From assembly GCA_900321515.1 (NCBI GenBank), contig ONWI01000151.1:1-13510 (forward strand): a stretch of 13,510 nt of DNA, read 5' to 3'. Shown one piece after another: positions 5,681 through 12,131 of this stretch. Position 1 is the first letter of the stretch. Every line of letters starts with the position of its first letter. The DNA comes from an uncultured Eubacteriales bacterium. GTDB taxonomy: Bacteria > Bacillota > Clostridia > Oscillospirales > Acutalibacteraceae. Made by a program: the position numbers and the translations under genes. Under the pieces are notes generated by a model that saw nothing but the letters and a program-made list of their open reading frames with translations, did not search any database and was not told the origin of the DNA.

Positions 5681-6592
5681 GTGAGATACGTTTTTATTGC
5701 CAACCCCAATGCCGGAGCCAAAAACGGCTTCAAGAGATACAGGGACAGAATATCATCTGTCTGCGAAAAACTGGGCGCGGAGTATAAATTCATGCTGACT
5801 CGTTCCGGGTCCGACCTCACCGACTTCGCGCGCAGCGAGGGCGAAAAGGGCGACGAGGTAAGAATAATAGTACTTGGCGGCGACGGCGGAATATGCGGTG
5901 CCGCCAACGGCATTATTGGCATGGATAATGTGGAATTCGGCATAATCCCATGCGGTTCCGGCAACGATTATGTCAAGACCTTCGGCGGAGCAAAGGGCTT
6001 TGAGGATATTGAGCATTATCTCACGACTCCTTCACGCTATGTAGACGCCATAGACACGGGTCATTTCGCCTCTGTGAATATCTGTTCCATGGGCATTGAC
6101 GCGATCATCTGCGACCGCACCAACCGCATGGTCCGCGCCAAAAAGCTGCTCGGACCGGGCGCATATACCCTTGCGGTTATGATATCCATGCTGGGCAGGG
6201 TGTACAATACCCTGAAAGTCACAATTGACGACCGGGATGTTTACGAGGATGAATTCATGTTTTCGCTTGCCGCATGCGGTCAGTATTACGGAGGTGGCTA
6301 CAAAGGCGCGCCAATGGCAGATCCGAGCGACGGCCTGCTGGATTTTGTCATGATCAGGCGCGTTTCAAAGCTGAAAATGGCGCGTCTTCTGGGCGATTAC
6401 AAGAGCGGCAGATACCCCGAATCAAAAAAATTCGACGGTTTGCTCACGGTAAAACGCGGCAGAAAGATGAAGATAGAATCGGCTAAGCCGGCGATAGTCA
6501 ATATAGACGGAGAATGTCTGAAGCTGAGCGAGGTAACCTTTGAGGTCATTCCCAGGGCGCTCAGGCTCATTGTAAACGACGCGAATCAATAA
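5681..6592 (+). CDS. Diacylglycerol/lipid kinase family protein (DgkB/YegS-like)
   Basis: The protein (303 aa) matches the DAG kinase catalytic family, which phosphorylates lipids on the inner membrane face. The N-terminus FIANPNAGAKNG is the usual first box. LGGDGG (residues 65-70) corresponds to the nucleotide-binding GGDGT box, and GIIPCGSGNDYVK is the next conserved motif. The C-terminal beta domain contains YYGGGYKGAPMADPSDGLLD, which is also typical. In the GGDGT box the Thr is Gly, and the usual NEV that follows is CGA, so activity or substrate may differ. GTG at 5681 is favoured as start because GGGAG at 5668-5672 lies 8 bp before it; a GTG at 5672 overlaps that site. It starts 18 bp after the transporter gene and 46 bp before alr, so it is probably cotranscribed. 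Confidence 0.88.
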   Translation: MRYVFIANPNAGAKNGFKRYRDRISSVCEKLGAEYKFMLTRSGSDLTDFARSEGEKGDEVRIIVLGGDGGICGAANGIIGMDNVEFGIIPCGSGNDYVKTFGGAKGFEDIEHYLTTPSRYVDAIDTGHFASVNICSMGIDAIICDRTNRMVRAKKLLGPGAYTLAVMISMLGRVYNTLKVTIDDRDVYEDEFMFSLAACGQYYGGGYKGAPMADPSDGLLDFVMIRRVSKLKMARLLGDYKSGRYPESKKFDGLLTVKRGRKMKIESAKPAIVNIDGECLKLSEVTFEVIPRALRLIVNDANQ

Positions 6593-6638
6593 GAGCCCCT
6601 ACCATACATAATCAATTCAAGCAAAGAAGATGTAACTT

Positions 6639-7757
6639 TTGGAAAAATATCTGAGAGCCTATGCCGAGGTTGACCTTGAAGCCATAGGACACAATATCGC
6701 CGAGGTCAGAAAGAACGTCGGCAAAGAAGTTAAGATCTGCGCTGTAATCAAGGCAGACGCATACGGTCACGGCGCGGTCGCTGTCGGGCGCTATCTTGAA
6801 AACGTTGTCGATTATTTCGCCGTGGCAACCGTTGACGAGGCAATTGAACTGCGTGACGCCGGCATCAGGCTGCCGATAATCATACTCTCCTATGTTTCGC
6901 CAAGCCGATATGACGAAGTTGTGAGGTATGACGTGACACAGACGGTATATTCCCTTGAAACGGCAGAGCTTCTCGCCAAAGCAGCCGAAGCGCAGGGCAG
7001 AACCGCAAAGGCACACGTCGCGCTGGACACCGGAATGTCCCGCATAGGCTTTGCGGTAAACCGGGAAAGCGCCGACGATATTCAAAAAATAAGCCTCCTG
7101 CCTCATCTTGAGCTGGAAGGAATGTTCACTCATTTTTCCTGCGCCGATATGTATGATAAAGCGTACAGCAAAATGCAGATGGATCGGTACGATCTCATGT
7201 GCGACATGCTGGACCAGAGGAATGTCGTCATTCCTGTCAAGCACATATGCAACAGCGCGGGAATAATGGAATTTGACAGTCACCGCTTCCAGATGGTGCG
7301 CTCAGGAATTATTACATACGGTCTGTACCCATCTGAGGAGGTAGACAAATCCGCCCTCGATCTCCGCCCCGCAATGAGCTTCCGCAGCCATGTGGTAAAT
7401 GTTCATACAGCGCCCGCCGGAATGGGAGTAAGCTATGGCGCTACGTTCGTCACTAAGGAGCCCACACGCATTGCCACCGTTTCGGTAGGATACGCCGACG
7501 GCTATCCCAGAGCACTCTCCAATAAGGGTCGCGTGCTTATCCACGGACAGTTCGCGCCGGTGCTCGGCAGAGTCTGCATGGATCAGATCATGGTTGACGT
7601 GTCGCACATTGATAATGTTCGGATTGAGGACGTTGTCACCCTCTTCGGCAGAGATGGGGATAATTTCATTCCGGTCGAGGAACCCGCGGATATGTCTGCG
7701 TCCTTCAATTATGAATTCGTTTGCAGTCTTAGCAGGCGAGTCACACGCGTATATTGA
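6639..7757 (+). CDS. alr: Alanine racemase
   Basis: This PLP enzyme interconverts L- and D-alanine for peptidoglycan synthesis. Lys38 in VIKADAYGHG is the PLP-binding lysine, and Tyr266 in GVSYGATF is the second catalytic base. LDTGMSRIGF (129-138) and VGYADGYPR are further family signatures. At 372 residues the length is normal and both the barrel and C-terminal beta domain are present. The start appears to be TTG at 6639: an in-frame TAA lies just upstream and the next Met is too far inside the barrel. The ribosome binding site (AAGAAGA, 6624-6630) is modest. With a weak start codon this may limit expression. The gene ends the operon begun at 4332; the next gene has its own promoter. Confidence 0.95.
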   Translation: MEKYLRAYAEVDLEAIGHNIAEVRKNVGKEVKICAVIKADAYGHGAVAVGRYLENVVDYFAVATVDEAIELRDAGIRLPIIILSYVSPSRYDEVVRYDVTQTVYSLETAELLAKAAEAQGRTAKAHVALDTGMSRIGFAVNRESADDIQKISLLPHLELEGMFTHFSCADMYDKAYSKMQMDRYDLMCDMLDQRNVVIPVKHICNSAGIMEFDSHRFQMVRSGIITYGLYPSEEVDKSALDLRPAMSFRSHVVNVHTAPAGMGVSYGATFVTKEPTRIATVSVGYADGYPRALSNKGRVLIHGQFAPVLGRVCMDQIMVDVSHIDNVRIEDVVTLFGRDGDNFIPVEEPADMSASFNYEFVCSLSRRVTRVY

Positions 7758-7766
7758 AATTTCCTG

Positions 7767-7795
7767 TTGACATTGAACTGACTGTGTGTTAAAAT
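7767..7795 (+). promoter_or_regulatory. Promoter of the DUF1292 gene
   Basis: TTGACA (7767-7772), a 17-bp spacer and TAAAAT (7790-7795), preceded by TGTGTGT. It begins 9 bp after the alr stop codon. Transcription would start near 7802. Confidence 0.85.
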
Positions 7796-7804
7796 CAACA
7801 TTGA

Positions 7805-7856
7805 AGCGCGCGCCTACGCATACAATTGCCCGCGCGTTATCTGTGCGCAATTGCGC
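7805..7856 (+). other. GC-rich structured 5' leader of the DUF1292 gene
   Basis: Two potential RNA structures lie between the promoter and the ribosome binding site. AGCGCGCG (7805-7812) can pair with CGCGCGTT (7831-7838, one G-U pair), and GCGCAATTGCGC (7845-7856) is a 12-bp palindrome. CAATTGC (7823-7829) can instead pair with GCAATTG (7847-7853), so alternative folds exist. No known riboswitch was recognised. Confidence 0.35.
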
Positions 7857-7876
7857 CGAAAGGAAGGTAATTTGAC

Positions 7877-8182
7877 ATGAGCGAGGAAAATCTTGATATC
7901 TATGACGAAGAAGAAATGGACAATCTGGTATATCTCAGCGATGAAGACGGCAACGAGGTAGCCTTTGAGTATCTGGATTCTGTGGAATACAAAGGGGACG
8001 AATACGTTGTGCTTGCCTCTATTGATGAGGACGATGACGAAGTTGTGATTCTCAAGGTCGAACCCACTCCCGACGACGAGGAGGAAGAAGATTTTGTCAC
8101 TGTAGAGAGTGAAGAGGTCGCTCAGGCGATCTTTGACATTTTCAAGGAAAAAAACAAGGACTATTTCAATTTTGCCGACTGA
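7877..8182 (+). CDS. DUF1292 family acidic protein (YrzB-like)
   Basis: This 101-residue, very acidic cytoplasmic protein matches DUF1292, a small Bacillota family of unknown function. The core (about residues 17-64) is a run of short beta strands: NLVYLSDEDGNEVAFEYLDS, then YVVLASIDEDDDEVVILKV. A Glu/Asp linker (DDEEEED) follows, then a C-terminal helix (SEEVAQAIFDIFKEKN). Start ATG 7877 follows AAGGAAGGT (about 7859-7867). In many Firmicutes relatives lie near Holliday-junction resolvase or alaS genes; that context is not present here. The gene is monocistronic, with its own promoter and terminator. No active-site residues can be proposed. Confidence 0.87.
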   Translation: MSEENLDIYDEEEMDNLVYLSDEDGNEVAFEYLDSVEYKGDEYVVLASIDEDDDEVVILKVEPTPDDEEEEDFVTVESEEVAQAIFDIFKEKNKDYFNFAD

Positions 8183-8200
8183 TTTTGTATCGTCCAACTG

Positions 8201-8248
8201 AAAAGCCCGTGCCGCTTATGCCTTATGACATGCGGTACGGGCTTTTTT
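8201..8248. terminator. Bidirectional intrinsic terminator between convergent genes
   Basis: AAAAGCCCGTGCCGC (8201-8215) pairs with GCGGTACGGGCTTTT (8232-8246), with one G-U pair on the plus strand. Six T residues follow (8243-8248) and four A residues begin the left arm. It can end both the DUF1292 transcript and the convergent DUF4956/VTC transcript, whose stop lies at 8262. Confidence 0.92.
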
Positions 8249-8261
8249 GTGTATTGACGGA

Positions 8262-8924
8262 TTATTCGGCGTAATCGCCGTTGTAATTGACCAGGGCGGC
8301 GCTTTCCACGCCATCGATCTTGGTGATCTTCTCGACAAAGTGATCGTCTATAGCATTGCTCTTGACTTCAATAATTGTCTCAACGCCGGATTTGCTCACA
8401 GTGCGGTTGCGTATTTTCCCGCTGACGTCCTCAATAGCCTTGTCAATCTGGTCGGTAACCGATACATCGTAGCGCACAATAACCAGATAAAGCCGCTCGC
8501 TGTCGCTGAGCCTGCACATTATCATGCAGAATATAGTGATGATCAATACGCATATCAACGCAAAGATATACTGCTTCGCGCCAATGATTATGCCCATGGA
8601 GATCGCCCAGAAGAGGTACATCAGATCGACCGGATCCTTTACCACCGTCCGGAAGCGGATAATGGACAGCGCGCCCACCATACCGAGCGACAGCACGGGA
8701 TTGGCGGTGATGGTGAATATAATAATAGTAGTGATCAGCGTCATCAGGATGAGCGACATGTTGAAATTGTGGCTGTAGGCAACGCCGTTGTAGGTCTTTT
8801 TGTACACGAAATAGATTATCAGACCCACCATGACAGAAAATACAAGGGCGAGAACATATTCTATCGGAGACGTAATGGCAAATTGGCTTAAAAATTTGTT
8901 TTTGAAAACATCACTAAAATTCAT
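8262..8924 (-). CDS. DUF4956 membrane protein, partner of a VTC-domain protein
   Basis: The 220-residue protein has about four membrane segments (near 20-41, 55-75, 98-115 and 118-138) followed by a soluble C-terminal domain (about 140-220). The segment GMVGALSIIRFRTVVKDPVDL between helices 2 and 3 is the hallmark of the DUF4956 family. These proteins are regularly encoded beside VTC-domain polyphosphate polymerase-like proteins, and a joint role at the membrane in making or exporting polyphosphate is suspected but not established by this sequence. The ATG directly follows the TAA of the VTC gene with no gap, so translational coupling is likely. The C-terminal domain (VETIIEVKSNAIDDHFVEKI) looks like a small alpha/beta fold of unknown role. 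It is the last gene of the minus-strand operon. Confidence 0.88.
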   Translation of the reverse strand: MNFSDVFKNKFLSQFAITSPIEYVLALVFSVMVGLIIYFVYKKTYNGVAYSHNFNMSLILMTLITTIIIFTITANPVLSLGMVGALSIIRFRTVVKDPVDLMYLFWAISMGIIIGAKQYIFALICVLIITIFCMIMCRLSDSERLYLVIVRYDVSVTDQIDKAIEDVSGKIRNRTVSKSGVETIIEVKSNAIDDHFVEKITKIDGVESAALVNYNGDYAE

Positions 8925-9713
8925 TTAATACAAGACCTTTCCTAAATAATTGGCTTGAGCAATACAGCAGAGAGAATATTTTGATTTCGCAGACTGCCAG
9001 AGACTCAGTTTCTTGGAACGGAGAATGCGCCGGATGAATCCCGGAAGGTAATCGTCGTATTTTACCTCCAGAATCATTTTATCGCTGTCGTAGGCGGAGA
9101 CGGTCGGAAGGTGCTGGTCGAAAATGCAACCCGTCCCCTGACCTGCCCGAAGGTTCATATCGAATGTCATACGGACATTGCCCTCATCGCAGATGAATAC
9201 TTCCCGGTCATAATCCACCACCACCTGCGGGCGCAATATTTTGCATGCGCAGTCAATACATCCCATACGCAGCGCGCGGTATTTTTCGGATCCCGCCTTT
9301 TGCCTGTCATGGAGTATCATGTCGCTGACAAAACCGAAGTCGCCTTTTATGATGCTGTCACACTGTTCGCGGGTAATCACAGAGGATTTTTTGGAAATGT
9401 AGCTGTCAAATTTATCTTTTATCTCAAATTTAATAAAATCTGAGCTGTAATCGTATATTCTAATACGATATTTCCTGCGCCGGTTAAGGCCTTCGTTTTT
9501 CTGGTTGTAGTCAGCGAGATAGATGTCGTCGAGATACAGACTTCTAATAAAATATCTGCCGTCGCTGCCGTGCTCATCGTGCCGCATAAAGCACATTGCC
9601 CGGCTGCGCAGCTCAAGATACTGCGCGTAGGATATGCTGTATTTCAGCTCGTGGCGCAAACCGTGCGTTTTGTAATGCAAAATTCCTTCACCTGCCCTTG
9701 GATTATTTTTCAT
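8925..9713 (-). CDS. VTC-domain polyphosphate polymerase-like protein
   Basis: The product (up to 262 aa) matches the VTC domain, a triphosphate tunnel fold that polymerises phosphate from ATP in the yeast Vtc4 subunit. Visible motifs are RHELKYSI (residues 20-27), RSLYLDD, RRKYRIRIYD with the basic tunnel residues, KFEIKDK, RPQVVVDYDRE and ILEVKYDDYLP near the C-terminus. The basic and acidic residues that line the tunnel appear to be present. It is probably cytoplasmic and works with the DUF4956 membrane protein encoded directly after it. The start is uncertain: ATG at 9713 has no ribosome binding site, while a TTG at 9680-9678 has AGGTG 8 bp upstream and begins 8 residues before RHELKY. 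The promoter at 9798-9771 fits either choice. Other triphosphate-tunnel functions are possible. Confidence 0.87.
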   Translation of the reverse strand: MKNNPRAGEGILHYKTHGLRHELKYSISYAQYLELRSRAMCFMRHDEHGSDGRYFIRSLYLDDIYLADYNQKNEGLNRRRKYRIRIYDYSSDFIKFEIKDKFDSYISKKSSVITREQCDSIIKGDFGFVSDMILHDRQKAGSEKYRALRMGCIDCACKILRPQVVVDYDREVFICDEGNVRMTFDMNLRAGQGTGCIFDQHLPTVSAYDSDKMILEVKYDDYLPGFIRRILRSKKLSLWQSAKSKYSLCCIAQANYLGKVLY

Positions 9714-9770
9714 CTGATTATATGAAAAATAATAACAGTATGAATATTTATTGAAGTTATTATAAAAATA

Positions 9771-9798
9771 ATTATATCACAATTCAATACAATGTCAA
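9771..9798 (-). promoter_or_regulatory. Promoter of the VTC/DUF4956 operon
   Basis: On the minus strand TTGACA (9798-9793), a 16-bp spacer and TATAAT (9776-9771), with TGA before the -10. Transcription would start near 9764. The flanking 9714-9920 is very AT-rich and holds no gene. Confidence 0.82.
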
Positions 9799-9921
9799 TA
9801 GCATAAGTGTGAATGTGAAAAACTTTTGTCATTCAGCATGAATATTATGTAGAATATGCCAAATCGTAAAACTTCTTTTAAATTATGTTTGAAGTAATTT
9901 ACCAAAATGAATAAAAACATC

Positions 9922-9950
9922 TTGACATCAGCGCTTTAAAGTGCTATACT
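9922..9950 (+). promoter_or_regulatory. Strong promoter of the TrpXYZ-like transporter operon
   Basis: TTGACA (9922-9927), a 17-bp spacer and TATACT (9945-9950), with GTGC before the -10. Transcription would start near 9957, just before the leader hairpin. Confidence 0.87.
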
Positions 9951-9962
9951 CACTATCAGCTA

Positions 9963-9990
9963 CTCAACGGGCAAGCCCGATGAGCTATTT
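9963..9990 (+). promoter_or_regulatory. Leader hairpin at the 5' end of the transporter mRNA
   Basis: CTCA (9963-9966), an A-A mismatch and CGGGC (9968-9972) pair with GCCCG (9975-9979) and TGAG (9981-9984). CTATTTTT follows the right arm. It starts within about 6 nt of the predicted transcript end and lies just before the AGGAGGT site. It could stabilise the mRNA, act as an attenuator, or mask the ribosome binding site. It matches no riboswitch that I recognise. Confidence 0.45.
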
Positions 9991-10006
9991 TTCAGGAGGT
10001 AGAAAA

Positions 10007-11005
10007 ATGAAATTCAAAAGAATTCTCGCGTCAGTGCTCTCTTGCGCATTGATCGCAACATCACTCATGGCTGTAACAGGCTGCAGTGATTCCAACGGCT
10101 CTTCCGACAGCAAAAATCCGGCAGAAAAGACCTACACAGTAGGTATCTGCCAGCTCGTGCAGCATCCCGCTCTTGACGCCGCAACAGCAGGCTTCAAGAA
10201 GGCTCTCACCGAGAAGCTGGGCGACAAGGTGAAGTTTGACGAGCAGAACGCTGCCGGCGATTCCGCTAACTGCAACACCATTATCAACCAGTTCGTCGCT
10301 TCCAATGTGGATCTTATCATGGCAAACGCCACTCCCGCTGTGCAGGCTGCCGTTTCGGGCACTCCCGATATTCCGATCCTCGGCACATCGGTCACCGAGT
10401 ACGGCGTAGCTCTCGGAATTGACAACTTCAGCGGCAAGACCGGAATCAACGTATCCGGCACTTCCGACCTTGCTCCCCTTGACAAGCAGGCTGCCATGTT
10501 CAAGGAGCTTCTTCCTGAAGCAAAGAAGGTAGGCATTCTCTACTGCTCCAATGAAGCCAACTCCAAGTATCAGGCAGAGGTCGTCAAGAAGGAACTGACC
10601 AATCAGGGTATCGAGGTTGCAGAATACACCTTTGCAGACTCCAACGACATCGCTCAGGTTGTTGCCAAGGCATGCGAAGAGGTTGACGCTCTCTATATTC
10701 CCACTGACAATCAGTGCGCAAACAACGCAGAGCTTATTAACAACACCGCCGAGGTAGCAGGCAAGCCCATTATCGCCGGCGAAGAGGGCATCTGCAAGGG
10801 CTGCGGCATTGCCACTCTTTCCATCAGCTACGACAACATCGGCTATGCCACAGGTCTGATGGCATACGAAATTCTCGTCAACGGCGCTGACATCTCCGAG
10901 ATGGCGATTCAGTATGACGACGCTCCGGTCTACAAATACATGGCAGACCGCTGCACCAAGTACAACATCACCGTTCCCGAGAATTATGTTGCTATTGAGG
11001 GCTAA
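10007..11005 (+). CDS. ABC transporter substrate-binding lipoprotein (TrpX-like)
   Basis: The 332-residue protein is the extracellular binding component of an importer in the ABC_sub_bind family, whose members include TrpX-type tryptophan and tyrosine-binding lipoproteins. A signal peptide (about residues 1-25, KFKRILASVLSCALIA) ends in the lipobox VTGC, so the cysteine would be lipidated and anchored to the membrane. A Ser/Asn/Asp linker follows. The mature domain opens with TYTVGICQLVQHPALDAA, typical of the family, and contains two alpha/beta lobes, the second starting near KKVGILYCSNEANSKYQAE. Start ATG 10007 has AGGAGGT (9994-10000) 6 bp upstream. Codon use is strongly biased to C-ending codons, suggesting high expression. 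The permease and ATPase genes follow in order. The ligand cannot be read from sequence; an aromatic amino acid is a guess from family members. Confidence 0.92.
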   Translation: MKFKRILASVLSCALIATSLMAVTGCSDSNGSSDSKNPAEKTYTVGICQLVQHPALDAATAGFKKALTEKLGDKVKFDEQNAAGDSANCNTIINQFVASNVDLIMANATPAVQAAVSGTPDIPILGTSVTEYGVALGIDNFSGKTGINVSGTSDLAPLDKQAAMFKELLPEAKKVGILYCSNEANSKYQAEVVKKELTNQGIEVAEYTFADSNDIAQVVAKACEEVDALYIPTDNQCANNAELINNTAEVAGKPIIAGEEGICKGCGIATLSISYDNIGYATGLMAYEILVNGADISEMAIQYDDAPVYKYMADRCTKYNITVPENYVAIEG

Positions 11006-11057
11006 TTGTGATAATTGAACAATCCCGAAAAGAAAATTTATAACTTTTGACATTGAA

Positions 11058-11098
11058 ATCAGCGATAAGGCGCAGAATTGTGCCTTATCGCCGATTTT
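11058..11098 (+). terminator. Hairpin between binding-protein and permease genes (possible partial terminator)
   Basis: A 12-bp stem (GCGATAAGGCGC, 11062-11073, with 11080-11091, one G-U) is extended by ATC/GAT after one mismatch, with loop AGAATT. Only a weak T tract follows (TTTT at 11095-11098). Such hairpins after a binding-protein gene often lower downstream expression or protect the upstream mRNA end, so the lipoprotein would be made in excess of the membrane parts. Confidence 0.6.
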
Positions 11099-11138
11099 GA
11101 TATTTTGAAACTTTAACATCCTGAAAGGAGAATGCTTC

Positions 11139-12131
11139 ATGCCGTTTCTGAACGCCATGCCGGGAGCCATCACTCAGGGCATTATCTGGGGTATAATGGC
11201 TATCGGCGTGTATCTCACATTCAAAATTCTTGACGTTGCCGATCTTACTGTAGACGGCTCATTTGCCACGGGCGGCGCGGTGCTGGTCGTAATGGTGACG
11301 TCGGGGCAGAATCTCTACCTTGCCATGTTCTGCGCGTTTCTTGCGGGCTGTCTGGCAGGACTTGCCACCGGACTGTTTCACACGAAATTCGGAATACCCG
11401 CCATACTCGCCGGTATTCTGACCCAGCTCAGCCTGTATTCCATCAATCTGCGCATACAGGGCGATATGGCAAACCTTCCGCTTTCCTACATGAATTACAA
11501 GTACCCGATCACACTTCGCAACGTGAGCAAGACCATGCTCCCCATCGAGGTGAGCAAGGACAATGAAGTGCTGACCATGCTGACCCGCTTCTGCAATCAG
11601 TCGCTTCTCATCTGTATGCTTGTCTCCGCGGTGCTTATCGCTGTTCTTTACTGGTTTTTCGGAACGGAGCGCGGACACGCTCTCCGCGTTACCGGCAGCA
11701 ATCTCGCAATGGCCCGCGCCAACGGCATCAACACCGACAACAACAAGATTATCGGCATTGTGCTCTCAAACGGCATTGTAGCCATGTCCGGCGGAATACT
11801 CGCGCAGTATCAGGGTTTCTGCGATGTGAATATGGGCAGAGGCGCAATCGTTATCGGACTGGCGGCGGTCATCATCGGCGAAGTAATTTTCGGCAAGATA
11901 TTCCACAATTTTGCCCTGAAATTGGTCGCCACGATAATGGGCGGCATTGTCTATTACATTGTAATCACGCTGGTGCTCAACCTCGGTATGAAAGCAAACG
12001 ACCTGAAGCTCTTCACCGCCTTAGTGGTGGGAATATTCCTCGGAATCCCCTATTGGAAGGCACAGCTCACCCAGAAATTCGGCGGCAGAAAAGCCGTTCC
12101 GGAGGAAAAGGAGGTAATAGAAAATGCTTGA
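11139..12131 (+). CDS. ABC transporter permease (TrpY-like, BPD_transp_2 type)
   Basis: The 330-residue protein is a hydrophobic permease of the branched-chain amino acid type, with roughly eight to nine membrane segments. The N-terminus GAITQGIIWGIMAIGVYLTFKILDVADLTVDGSFATGG is characteristic of TrpY-like permeases, here split as two runs at residues about 9-28 and 29-47. The cytoplasmic loop that contacts the ATPase is ALRVTGSNLAMARANGINTD (about 184-203), equivalent to the EAA loop. The segment IVIGLAAVIIGEVIFGK is also typical. A hydrophilic tail (QKFGGRKAVPEEKE) ends the protein. AAGGAG (11125-11130) precedes ATG 11139. Its last 8 bases overlap the ATPase gene, so the two are translationally coupled. 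It would form the membrane channel with the lipoprotein encoded upstream and the ATPase downstream. Confidence 0.91.
   Translation: MPFLNAMPGAITQGIIWGIMAIGVYLTFKILDVADLTVDGSFATGGAVLVVMVTSGQNLYLAMFCAFLAGCLAGLATGLFHTKFGIPAILAGILTQLSLYSINLRIQGDMANLPLSYMNYKYPITLRNVSKTMLPIEVSKDNEVLTMLTRFCNQSLLICMLVSAVLIAVLYWFFGTERGHALRVTGSNLAMARANGINTDNNKIIGIVLSNGIVAMSGGILAQYQGFCDVNMGRGAIVIGLAAVIIGEVIFGKIFHNFALKLVATIMGGIVYYIVITLVLNLGMKANDLKLFTALVVGIFLGIPYWKAQLTQKFGGRKAVPEEKEVIENA

Noticed and set aside
7302..7850. Minus-strand open frame of 182 codons over the end of alr
   Set aside because: Fully overlaps the conserved C-terminal domain of alanine racemase and crosses a consensus promoter. No family resemblance and no ribosome binding site seen.
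8247..8891. Plus-strand open frame of 214 codons opposite the DUF4956 gene
   Set aside because: His/Asp-rich low-similarity translation typical of an antisense shadow; it begins inside the T tract of a terminator and lacks a ribosome binding site.
9115..9124. CTGGTCGAAA, 8/10 match to the 0A box
   Set aside because: Lies inside the VTC coding region, unpaired and far from any promoter; one such match is expected by chance in a window of this size.
11047..11052. TTGACA before the permease gene, considered as a promoter
   Set aside because: No acceptable -10 at 16-18 bp (the position falls in the GC-rich hairpin stem), so it is not supported. The repeat of TTGACATTGA here and at 7767 appears coincidental.
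10061..11173. Long minus-strand open frame (370 codons) antisense to the binding-protein gene
   Set aside because: It lies across the lipoprotein gene, which has a signal peptide, lipobox and family match. The antisense product resembles nothing known and is explained by strong C-ending codon bias on the plus strand removing stops in the opposite frame.
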